64,000 nucleotides of DNA from Desulfovibrio sp. Huiquan2017 (GTDB lineage: Bacteria > Desulfobacterota > Desulfovibrionia > Desulfovibrionales > Desulfovibrionaceae): contig NZ_JAFMPN010000002.1 in NCBI RefSeq assembly GCF_017351175.1, positions 186,001 through 250,000 of the forward strand. Direction: 5' to 3'. Shown piece by piece: positions 36,467-44,496 of the stretch (positions within the stretch are counted from its first letter, which is position 1; every line of letters begins with the position of its first letter). The notes beneath the pieces are model-generated. The model worked only from the letters and a program-made list of their open reading frames with translations. It was not told the origin of the DNA and made no database searches. The translations under genes were made by a program, and so were the position numbers.

Positions 36467-37222
36467 ATGTCCGAAGGAAGAATTATCCAGTCCGTAGCCC
36501 GGGCGCTGAATATCTTGGAACTGTTTGAAAGTTCCACCGATCTCAGCGTGACGGAAATCGCTAATCGGCTCGATTTGAGCAAAAGCACGGCCTTCGGTCT
36601 GATCAACACCCTCGCGCACAAAGGCTACTTGGAGCAGAACCCCCGTGATTCCCGATATTCGTTGGGTCTCAAGCTGCTCCGGCTGGGGGGGGCGGTCCAG
36701 CGGCACAATATCATCGTCAAGCGGGCCAAGCCCTTTATGGAAAAACTCGTCCAGGAGTTCGCGGAAACGGTTCATCTGACCGTCGAACGTAACGGCATGG
36801 TGGTCTACATCGAGAAGATCCGGGGCGAAAAGGCCATCTTCATGCAGTCGGCCGTCGGCGCGGAAAATCCGATGTATTGTACCGGCGTCGGGAAATGCCT
36901 GCTTGCCTATATGCCTGCGGCGAAGCTGGAGCGGCTGCTCCAGAAGATGCAGCCGCTGGAACGGCGCGGGCCGAACACCATTATGGACATCGAGGAGCTG
37001 CGCCAGGAGTTGCAGGTCATTCGCGAACGCGGCATCAGTATCGACGATGAGGAGCATGTCCCCGGCCTGATGTGCATCGCCGCCCCGATCCGGAATCACG
37101 ATGGAGAGGTCATCGCGGCCATCAGTATTTCCGGGGCCAAGGCGGGCATTTCGTCGAAGCTGGTCGGTCGGATATCGGAAAAGGTGGCGTGGACCGCGCA
37201 GCAGATCAGTGCGGCCATGTAA
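36467..37222 (+). CDS. IclR-family transcriptional regulator
   Basis: A 251-residue regulator: N-terminal winged HTH (IIQSVARALNILELFE, LSVTEIANRLDLSKSTAFGLI) and the IclR effector domain (VHLTVERNGMVVYIEKI, AVGAENPMYCTGVGKCLLA, ISISGAKAGIS). IclR proteins usually control sugar-acid or aromatic-acid catabolism, and the next operon degrades sugar acids. Start ATG 36467 was chosen because AAAGG precedes it and the protein then begins MSEGRIIQSV, normal for the family; ATG 36446 and frames further up are alternatives. Palindromes before and after the gene look like its operators. Confidence 0.9.
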   Translation: MSEGRIIQSVARALNILELFESSTDLSVTEIANRLDLSKSTAFGLINTLAHKGYLEQNPRDSRYSLGLKLLRLGGAVQRHNIIVKRAKPFMEKLVQEFAETVHLTVERNGMVVYIEKIRGEKAIFMQSAVGAENPMYCTGVGKCLLAYMPAAKLERLLQKMQPLERRGPNTIMDIEELRQELQVIRERGISIDDEEHVPGLMCIAAPIRNHDGEVIAAISISGAKAGISSKLVGRISEKVAWTAQQISAAM

Positions 37223-37249
37223 TTTTTTTTCACATACGATGCGAACACT

Positions 37250-37266
37250 GTGCTACATTGTCGCAC
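37250..37266. promoter_or_regulatory. IclR operator candidate 2
   Basis: GTGCTACATTGTCGCAC, one mismatch from a perfect GTGCGA-N5-TCGCAC palindrome, 28 bases after the iclR stop codon. Confidence 0.5.
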
Positions 37267-37434
37267 GACAGAAGTGTGACTCAGGGGCAATCCTGTAGGA
37301 AAACCCTGTGTTGAGCACACGGAATTGACGGAAAACAGCATGTTGAAATGTGCCCACGCCGGTCTGCGAAGGTGGTGGGCAGTGCCCCGGGAGTAGGGCG
37401 GACTGTGCGCAAAGTCCTCCACTGACGGTGCCGT

Positions 37435-37453
37435 GTTCGCTTTTTGTGCGAAC
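37435..37453. promoter_or_regulatory. IclR operator-like palindrome 4
   Basis: GTTCGC-N7-GCGAAC contains the half-site GTGCGA and a related arm with longer spacing. It is weaker than the other copies but lies between them. Confidence 0.35.
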
Positions 37454-37640
37454 GATGTCCGGTAATGTCGGACAAATGGTGAGCCCGTTTATTGAGTGAG
37501 CGGGAGGGCTGGTCGGGATTGTGAAGACGCAACCTGTGCCTCGGCGGGCCCTGTCATGCTGATGGTTGATGGAGCCCCAGGCCGGTTGCGGAGCGGGAGG
37601 TGTGCTTGGGGGAATATTTTTCACCTCTGGTGTGAATGTC

Positions 37641-37657
37641 GTGCGATATAGTCGCAC
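37641..37657. promoter_or_regulatory. IclR operator candidate 3 (perfect palindrome)
   Basis: GTGCGATATAGTCGCAC is a perfect 6-5-6 inverted repeat about 590 bases upstream of the permease gene. Together with sites 1 and 2 it defines the consensus GTGCGA-N5-TCGCAC. Confidence 0.6.
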
Positions 37658-38247
37658 AAGGCGGTTGCGGTTCAGTGAAAATAGGCAGCTCCATGGCGAA
37701 ACGTCCGAGCGAGGGCATGGGCGGCTGCCGAACACTTCGTGAGGGGATAATCGTTAAATGACGGAGGGTAATGTCTAGTGGTGTTTTTCCCGCCGCTGCC
37801 CGGCTGTTCGACAGCCAAGGCGCGCGGGACGAACAAGGCGCGTCAGACTGCTTGCCAATCCGGCGGCAAACTGCTTTGACGGGGCTCCCGCCCTCGGGGG
37901 CATGTCATAATTCCCAATCCCACGCCGGAGGGAAATTCCCGTCCACCGTTGTCGCGGCGGTGGAAGAAAACCGGCCCGGTCGGCAGGACAATGCGCGTCA
38001 TCGTCCGCCAAATCTGGAAACGAGGCGACGGTCCGAAGGACCGAAAAAATGGCGACTTTTTGTTGCCGTATTCATCACCGCTGAAGGGGCGGGTCCGATA
38101 GACCGCATCGAGTGTCTCAGGGGTGTTGAAAATTATCATGATGGAATGCAATGAAATGAAAATCGTCGGGACAGGGAAGGCAGGACGGATGCACAGGCGA
38201 CGCATCGGCACCTTTGAGTGTTCCCGACATAAATAAATGAGAATATT

Positions 38248-39663
38248 ATGACACCAGTACTGTTTTTGATCATTCTTGCGATTGCTATCATCTTCTTGAT
38301 GTTGCTGATTATGAAAGTCAAAATGCATCCTGTGCTCGCCCTCTTCCTGACGAGCATCGGACTCAGCCTGGCGTTTGGCAACACTCTCATCGATTCCGTT
38401 AACCTGATCAACACCGGATTCGGTGGAACCCTCAAGGGCATCGGCGTCACGATCATCCTCGGTTCGATTTTGGCCATGGGTATCCAGGACACCGGCGCGG
38501 CCACTTCGATCTGCAACTTTTTCACGCGCCTGTTCCGCGGACGGGCTCTCGAACTGGCTCCGGCGCTCACGGCGTACATCGTTTCCATCCCGGTGTTCGG
38601 CGACATCACCATGGTCCTGACCGCGCCGATCGCTTCCATCCTGTCCCGGCGCAAGAAGATTTCCATGTCCTCCATGTCCTCGTTCATCGGCATGGGCCTC
38701 GGGCTTACGCACGGCCTGGTGCCGCCCACCCCCGGCATCCTGGCCATCGCGCTGATGTACGGCGCGGATCTCGGCCTGACCATCTTCTGGGGGATCATCA
38801 TTTCGTTCGTGGCCTTCATCGGAACCTGGCTGTTGCTGCGCAAGTGGGCCGCCAAGGAATGGATCGAGCCTCGGGAGGATTTCGTGGAAGGCATCGAGCC
38901 CGCCAAGTCCGATTCGATTGATGACATCATCATTCACGAGAAGGGGCTGCCCAATGCGTTCATGTCCCTGCTGCCCGTTCTGATTCCCGTGGTGCTCATC
39001 ACTTTCGCCTCCTTCGCCAAAGTCTATATGAAGGACGGCGGCGCGACCCTGACTTTCTTCACCTCCGTGGGCGACAGGGTTATGGCCCTGCTGCTGGGCG
39101 TCGTGTTCACCGTCGTGCTCGGCTACCTCAAGGCCGACAAGGTCAAGGCCCACCATCTTCGCAACTCCGGCAATGACGGCGCGAGCCTGAGCCAGATCCT
39201 TCTCGGCACCTGGGTCGGACGCGGCCTCGTGGTCGCGCTGCTGCCCTTGCTGATCACCGCCATGGGCGGCGCCATGGGCGGCATCCTGAAAAGCGTTCCC
39301 GTGGTCAAGGACCTGGGCGTCATGGTCGCGGACACCAATCTGCTGCCCATCATGATTCCCTTCCTGACCGCCTCCATCCTGATGACGGCCATCGGTTCCA
39401 TGACCACCGCGGGCCTGACCGCCGCCGCCATCGTCCTGCCCATGCTGGACTCCCTGGGGATCTCCCCGGTGGCCGCCACGCTGTCCATCGGTTGCGGCAC
39501 CATGATCTTCAGCCACCTGAGCGACAGCGGCTTCTGGATCATGACCCAGTTCTTCAACCTGAACACGACCCAGGGCCTGAAGTACCTGACCCTTCCGCGC
39601 GCCGTCAGCGGCGTGATCGGATTCATTACGCTGTCGATCCTCGTTTCGATGGGGCTGATCTAG
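38248..39663 (+). CDS. GntP-family gluconate/sugar-acid permease
   Basis: A 471-residue membrane protein with about 12-14 hydrophobic helices. GntP features include LALFLTSIGLSLAFG near residue 32, FGGTLKGIGVTIILGSILA near 58 and GTMIFSHLSDSGFWIMTQFF near 425. It imports gluconate-like sugar acids with protons. It leads an operon whose next genes are a KDG-type aldolase and a sugar-acid dehydratase, so the substrate is probably an aldonic acid. The ribosome site is weak (ATGAGAATATT), perhaps limiting expression. Confidence 0.9.
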   Translation: MTPVLFLIILAIAIIFLMLLIMKVKMHPVLALFLTSIGLSLAFGNTLIDSVNLINTGFGGTLKGIGVTIILGSILAMGIQDTGAATSICNFFTRLFRGRALELAPALTAYIVSIPVFGDITMVLTAPIASILSRRKKISMSSMSSFIGMGLGLTHGLVPPTPGILAIALMYGADLGLTIFWGIIISFVAFIGTWLLLRKWAAKEWIEPREDFVEGIEPAKSDSIDDIIIHEKGLPNAFMSLLPVLIPVVLITFASFAKVYMKDGGATLTFFTSVGDRVMALLLGVVFTVVLGYLKADKVKAHHLRNSGNDGASLSQILLGTWVGRGLVVALLPLLITAMGGAMGGILKSVPVVKDLGVMVADTNLLPIMIPFLTASILMTAIGSMTTAGLTAAAIVLPMLDSLGISPVAATLSIGCGTMIFSHLSDSGFWIMTQFFNLNTTQGLKYLTLPRAVSGVIGFITLSILVSMGLI

Positions 39664-39748
39664 CCGCGTATTCGTCCGGACTTCGGAGACGACTTTTAAG
39701 CAGGCCGGAATTCCGGCCAAGATGTGACAATACAATAAGGAGTTACCA

Positions 39749-40651
39749 ATGTCTTTTGACGCATTCAAGGGAGTCATCCCGCCCGTTTCGACCATCATGA
39801 ACGACAAGGGCGAATTCGACGCCGACGGGATGGGAATATTCATAGACAGGTTGGTCGAAAGCGACGTGAATGCGCTGCTGTTTTTGGGCAGCGCGGGAGA
39901 ATTCTCCCAGATGACGAACGCCACGCGCAAACAGGTCGCGGAATTCTGCGTGAAGCGCGTGGCCGGGCGCAAGCCGGTCATCATCGGCACCGGCGCCTGC
40001 GGCACGGCGGAGGTCATCGAGCTGAGCGAGCATGCGGCCCACATCGGGGCCGACGCCGTGATCGTGGTGAATCCGTACTATGCGTCCATGAGTGAAGAGC
40101 GGCTCTACCGCCACTACCGGACCATCGCGGAGAGCGTCTCGATTCCGGTGCTGATGTACAACTTCCCGGCCTTGACCGGCCAGGATCTGTCGCCCGCGCT
40201 GGTGACGCGCATCGCCAAGGACTGCCCGAACGTGATCGGCATCAAGGACACCGTGGACTGCATCAGCCACATCCGGGACCTGATCTTTCAGGCCAAGGGC
40301 GCCCGTCCGGACTTCAAGGTCATCTGCGGATACGACGAGTATCTGTTCACGACGCTGGCCCTGGGCGGCGACGGCGGCATCGTCGGCACCTCGAACTTTG
40401 CCCCCGAGATTACTTGCGGCATCTACAAGGCCTTTCAGGAGAAGGACATGGCGGCAATCGCCGAACTGCTTCCGCGCCTGAGCATACTGTCCCAGCTCTA
40501 TTCGTTGGATACGCCGTTTTCCTGGCTGCTGAAAGAAGCCGTCCGCGCGACCGGTTCGGATATCCCCACTGGCGTGGCCGCCCCGGCCAGCGAACCCGAC
40601 GAAGACGTCAAGAAGCGTTTCCGGGAAATCCTCAAGCAGGCGGGCTTCTAG
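39749..40651 (+). CDS. DHDPS/NAL-family class I aldolase (2-keto-3-deoxy sugar acid type)
   Basis: A 300-residue (beta/alpha)8 protein of the DapA/NanA superfamily. GSAGEFSQM is the oxo-acid-binding loop (residues 49-57), the conserved tyrosine is in VLMYNFPAL near 137 and the Schiff-base lysine in VIGIKDTVD near 165. The neighbouring permease and dehydratase suggest it cleaves a 2-keto-3-deoxy-aldonate to pyruvate plus an aldehyde, like YagE/YjhH, and not lysine biosynthesis. A strong AAGGAG precedes ATG 39749. It starts 85 bases after the permease. Confidence 0.88.
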   Translation: MSFDAFKGVIPPVSTIMNDKGEFDADGMGIFIDRLVESDVNALLFLGSAGEFSQMTNATRKQVAEFCVKRVAGRKPVIIGTGACGTAEVIELSEHAAHIGADAVIVVNPYYASMSEERLYRHYRTIAESVSIPVLMYNFPALTGQDLSPALVTRIAKDCPNVIGIKDTVDCISHIRDLIFQAKGARPDFKVICGYDEYLFTTLALGGDGGIVGTSNFAPEITCGIYKAFQEKDMAAIAELLPRLSILSQLYSLDTPFSWLLKEAVRATGSDIPTGVAAPASEPDEDVKKRFREILKQAGF

Positions 40652-40709
40652 AGAAGCGTCCACGAAGGGCGCGATTCGAATCGCAACACTGTGAAAAGGA
40701 GATATTACC

Positions 40710-42431
40710 TTGCAAAAACAAAGATGTGAACGCGTACGCGATCTCTGGTCCCAGGTCGACGCCCTCATGATGGGCATGAACTGGACGCGGGAAGACGTTG
40801 AAAAACCGCAGATCCTGGTTGACGATGTCCAGGGCGACAGCCATCCCGGCAGCTACCATCTCGACGTACTGAGTGAAGAGGCGTCCATCGGCGTCTACGA
40901 GGCGGGCGGACGTCCGGCCAAGTTCCACGTCACCGACATCTGCGACGGCTGGGCTCAGGGGCATGAAGGCATGAACTTCATTCTCTGCTCGCGCGGCATC
41001 ATCGCCGACATGGTGGAGATCCACGCCTCCGTCATTCCGTGGGACGGCATGCTGCTGCTCTCCGGATGCGACAAATCCACTCCCGCCCACCTGATGGCGG
41101 CTGCCCGCATGGACATCCCCACCATCCATATCCCCGCCGGGGCCATGCGTTCCGGTCCGGGCAACTCCACCTCCGGCCTGGCCGGTCCGCTGTCCGCCCG
41201 CAAGAAAAAGGGCCATGTGGACCTCGCGGAGATGCGCGACTACAAGCTCACGGGTTGCCCCTCCTGCGGCGCCTGCCAGTTCATGGGCACGGCCAGCACC
41301 ATGCAGTGCATGTCCGAGGCCCTGGGCATGGCCCTGCCCGGCACCGCGCTCATGCCCGCGACCATGGCCGAAATCCGGCGCATGGCCCGGGCGGCGGGAA
41401 AGCATATCCTGTACCTGGCGGAGAAGGGCATCACGGCCCGCAAGATCATGACCAAGGCGAACTTCACCAACGCCATGAAGGTTCATGCGGCCATCGGAGG
41501 CAGCACCAACGCCTACATCCATATGCCCGCCATCGCCCATGAACTCGGGCTCGAACTCCATCCCAGGGAGTTCGACGCCATCGGGCAGGAGATTAAATAC
41601 ATCACCAACATCCAGCCCAGCGGCAAGTACACGGCCGAGCTGTTCTGGTTCGCGGGCGGCATCCCCATGGTGCAGCACATGCTTCGTGACCAGCTCGACC
41701 TGGACGTCCTGACTGTGACCGGACACTCCCTGGGCGATTCGCTGGCCATGCTGGAGCAGGACGGCTTCTTCAACCGTTGCCTCGGCCACCTGAAGAGCTA
41801 CGGCATTCCGCGCGAGGACGTCATCCGTACCACCGAGCAGTCGGACAAGTGCGGTTCCATCGCCGTGCTGGAAGGCAATCTGGCTCCCCAGGGGGCGGTG
41901 GTGAAGTATGCGGCCGTGAAGCCTGACATGCACCGGCATATCGGCCCCGCTGCCGTCTTCGACAGCGAGGACGATGCCCAGTCCGCGATCATCGCGGGCA
42001 AAATCCGTCCCGGTTCCGTCGTGGTCATCCGCTATGAAGGCCCCAAGGGTAGCGGCATGCCGGAGATGTTCATGACCACCGACGCCATCGTCTACGACGA
42101 GACCCTCAACGGCACGGTCGCGATCGTGACGGACGGCCGTTTCTCCGGCGCGACCAGCGGTCCCTGCATCGGCCACGTTTCCCCCGAGGCGGTCGATGGC
42201 GGTCCCATCGCCCTGCTGGAAAACGACGATCTGATCGAGATCAACATCCCCGAGCGCGCCCTGCGCGTGGTCGGCGTGAAGGGCGAGGAGAAGACCTCCG
42301 AGGAAGTGGAGGCGGTCCTGGCCGAACGCCGGAAGAATTGGACCCTGCCGGAACGCCCGGAAAAGCGCGGCGTGCTCAAGCGGTATTCCGACAGCGCCGT
42401 TTCCGCCATGGAAGGAGCTTACATGCGCTAG
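40710..42431 (+). CDS. IlvD/Edd-family sugar-acid dehydratase, TTG start
   Basis: A 573-residue iron-sulfur dehydratase of the IlvD/Edd family, closest in feel to YjhG/YagF (D-xylonate dehydratase type). Cluster-binding cysteines are in HVTDICDGWAQGHEG, LLLSGCDKSTPAHL and TGCPSCGACQFMGTA; the C-terminal VTDGRFSGATSGPCIGHVSPEA is the family signature. It dehydrates an aldonate to the 2-keto-3-deoxy acid that the aldolase then cleaves. The start is TTG 40710, preceded by AAGGAG at eight bases; no better ATG exists. Confidence 0.88.
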   Translation: MQKQRCERVRDLWSQVDALMMGMNWTREDVEKPQILVDDVQGDSHPGSYHLDVLSEEASIGVYEAGGRPAKFHVTDICDGWAQGHEGMNFILCSRGIIADMVEIHASVIPWDGMLLLSGCDKSTPAHLMAAARMDIPTIHIPAGAMRSGPGNSTSGLAGPLSARKKKGHVDLAEMRDYKLTGCPSCGACQFMGTASTMQCMSEALGMALPGTALMPATMAEIRRMARAAGKHILYLAEKGITARKIMTKANFTNAMKVHAAIGGSTNAYIHMPAIAHELGLELHPREFDAIGQEIKYITNIQPSGKYTAELFWFAGGIPMVQHMLRDQLDLDVLTVTGHSLGDSLAMLEQDGFFNRCLGHLKSYGIPREDVIRTTEQSDKCGSIAVLEGNLAPQGAVVKYAAVKPDMHRHIGPAAVFDSEDDAQSAIIAGKIRPGSVVVIRYEGPKGSGMPEMFMTTDAIVYDETLNGTVAIVTDGRFSGATSGPCIGHVSPEAVDGGPIALLENDDLIEINIPERALRVVGVKGEEKTSEEVEAVLAERRKNWTLPERPEKRGVLKRYSDSAVSAMEGAYMR

Positions 42432-42575
42432 GCTTCCCGCGCTGGGAAGTCCGTGGCACCGCGAAAATACCACAACCTCCACCCCCGCAAGGCGTCTGCC
42501 GACGGCCCGGGCCCCCATCTGCGGGCTTCGGCAGGTGCCCGTGGGGGGGCAGCTGATGGCTTCGCGAAACATTCT

Positions 42576-42608
42576 GGCCCCGCAAGAGCAGTACGCCCTT
42601 GCGGGGCC
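42576..42608 (+). terminator. Terminator-like hairpin after the dehydratase
   Basis: A perfect 11-bp stem GGCCCCGCAAG / CTTGCGGGGCC with an 11-base loop, followed by GGGATTTCTTTGG. It lies 145 bases past the dehydratase stop, in the 315-base gap before the carrier gene, and may reduce read-through. The rest of the gap shows no gene. Confidence 0.6.
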
Positions 42609-42746
42609 GGGATTTCTTTGGCAGATGTGGCCTGGCGCGCGCTGTCGGTCACCGGCTGGGCGGTTCGGCAAAGGGCTCCCCGCAGCGGCCGTCGGCCATG
42701 ACGGTCGGTCCGTCTTTTTCGTCACTTCGACACGTCAGGATTGAAA

Positions 42747-43643
42747 GTGGAAAACTTCATCGTCATCAGTGTGTTCGTCTGCATCGGGGGGCTGCTCAGG
42801 CGGCTTCCGGTCTTCCCGGCCCAGACCGCCCAGGCGCTCAATCTCTTCGCGCTCTACGTGGCGCTGCCCGCCGTCATCCTTCTCAAGGCTCCCCATATCC
42901 GGTTCTCGCAGGAAATGCTGCTCCCGGCGGTCGTTCCCTGGGCCATGCTGCTCTTTTCCGCCGCATTGGTCCTGTGGGGCGGGAAGGTCTTCCGCTGGTC
43001 TCGGGAAGTGGTGGGCGTGTTGCTGCTGGTCGTACCCATAGGGAATACTTCCTTCATGGGCGTCCCCATGGTGACGGCGTTCTTCGGAGAGCAGGGGCTT
43101 CCCGCGCTGATAATATACGATCAGGTGGGGACGACACTCATCTTTGCCGTTTACGGTTCCGTGATCCTCGCCGTCTATGGAAGCAACATGCGGATACGGC
43201 CGGGCAAGATCGCCGGAAGAGCCCTCTTGTTTCCCCCGACCATGGCGCTCATCCTCGGCCTGTGCATCCGCTCCTGGCCCTATCCTGAACCGGTGCTCGA
43301 TTTCCTGAAAACACTTTCCGCCATGCTCACACCGCTGGTCATGACGGCAATAGGATTCCAGCTCAAGATCCGTCTCAGCCCGACCACACTTCGCCCATTG
43401 GGATTCGGACTGATCCTCAAGTTGGTTGCGGCGCCCTTGATCGCCCTGGCTGGCTGCCGTCTGCTCGGTTTCGACACCCTGGCCGCGAACGTCTCCATAT
43501 TCGAGGCCGGGATGCCCCCCATGGTGGTTGCGGGCACCATGGCCATGGCCGCCGGATTGGCCCCGGAGTTGGCCGCCGCCACCATCAGCCTGGGCATGGT
43601 CTTGTCCTTCCTCTCGCTACCGTTGTTGTATTGGGTGCTCTAA
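42747..43643 (+). CDS. AEC-family (auxin efflux carrier type) transporter
   Basis: A 298-residue membrane protein with about ten helices and the AEC pattern: LNLFALYVALPAVILLK near residue 31, PIGNTSFMGVPMV near 96, and a mirrored second half ending PPMVVAGTMAMAAGLAPELAA. AEC carriers export or import small organic acids. The start is GTG 42747, six bases after CAGGA; the frame also allows TTG 42741 but the spacing is then too short. It may handle an acid product of the upstream pathway, separated from it by a terminator-like hairpin. Confidence 0.8.
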   Translation: MENFIVISVFVCIGGLLRRLPVFPAQTAQALNLFALYVALPAVILLKAPHIRFSQEMLLPAVVPWAMLLFSAALVLWGGKVFRWSREVVGVLLLVVPIGNTSFMGVPMVTAFFGEQGLPALIIYDQVGTTLIFAVYGSVILAVYGSNMRIRPGKIAGRALLFPPTMALILGLCIRSWPYPEPVLDFLKTLSAMLTPLVMTAIGFQLKIRLSPTTLRPLGFGLILKLVAAPLIALAGCRLLGFDTLAANVSIFEAGMPPMVVAGTMAMAAGLAPELAAATISLGMVLSFLSLPLLYWVL

Positions 43644-43858
43644 GCCACGTTCAGCGACGCGAGGCGGGCCCCTGGAGGCGGTCTGTTGGCCGTTTCGAGC
43701 CCGATAATTTGACTTTTCGACGGGAGCGGCCTAGTTGGTCAACGAGTTTGTGCATGATATGCGGACCCATCGTAAAGAGCGGGATCTTCCATTATCTTGA
43801 AACACATCGTTCAGTGGCCCGGAAATACGAAGCCACCTGTCCCGCAGGCTGTCCCTGA

Positions 43859-44297
43859 ATGGAACGACCAATACATCTTTCAAAAAAACTTTACGTGTGG
43901 GCTGGGTACGTCGTTGTCCTGCTCTGCCTGTATTTCACGGGGTTGCGATTGGTGCGGCACTGGGCGGAGCTCGAATCGCTGCTGGCGGATCCCCAAACGC
44001 TCGGTGATCACCATCGTCCGCATCTTCGCAACGTACAAGCCCTTCAGGTTTTTCATGTCCGCAGCCGCGCTGTTCACTGCTCTCGGACTGATTCTGGGCT
44101 TTCGTTTCCTGTATTTCATGGCCATCGGCGAGGGAACCGGCCACATCCAGTCCGTGGTTTTATCCGGTGCCCTGTTGGGAATGGGTGTCCAGGTGGGGCT
44201 CATAGCCTTCGTGGCCGACTTGATAAGCGTCAATCGCAAACTCCTCGAACAGATCCGGCTTCAGCTCAAGGAAAAGAAAACAGGCAAGGACGACTGA
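43859..44297 (+). pseudogene. Deletion fusion: flippase-like N-terminus joined to glycosyltransferase C-terminus
   Basis: Two unrelated remnants abut out of frame. From ATG 43859 the frame reads a membrane start (KKLYVWAGYVVVLLCLYFTG, then RHWAEL) resembling the first helix of AglD/lysylphosphatidylglycerol-synthase-type flippases. From about 43992, one frame over, it reads VITIVRIFATYKPFRFF, GFRFLYFMAIGEGTGHIQ and DLISVNRKLLEQI, which is the C-terminal membrane module of family 2 dolichol-phosphate-type glycosyltransferases; the catalytic domain is missing. The junction near 43985-43997 looks like an internal deletion. Confidence 0.6.
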
Positions 44298-44496
44298 GGG
44301 GATTGACGCGCGGCCTTGCCGCCTTCGGGGCCGCCAGTGAGCGCATCGGCGGCGGGTATGCCCGGAGCAACGGCGGCGGCGACGGCCAAGCGGTTCCCCT
44401 TTGCGGCGGGGTCCGATATCCGATGCCGGAAGACGGTCAATGCCGCACAAAACCGACGAATCAACGCGGACACCCAAACCCCGCCGGGGAAGACGA

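Larger units (their letters stand above)
37223..38247. other. 1-kb gap upstream of gntP-like gene, rich in operator palindromes
   Basis: No convincing gene is visible. The gap contains three further copies or half-copies of the IclR-type palindrome (listed separately) and an inverted repeat TGCCCAC/GTGGGCA at 37351-37381. An open frame at 37771-38154 has no ribosome site and no recognisable sequence. A long leader or small RNA for the sugar-acid operon is possible. Confidence 0.4.

Noticed and set aside
37351-37470. Structured segment considered as a cobalamin riboswitch
   Set aside because: Core conserved boxes could not be matched, and the downstream genes are sugar-acid, not cobalamin, genes.
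37771-38154. 127-codon plus-strand frame in the long gap before gntP
   Set aside because: No ribosome site, no recognisable motif and irregular composition.
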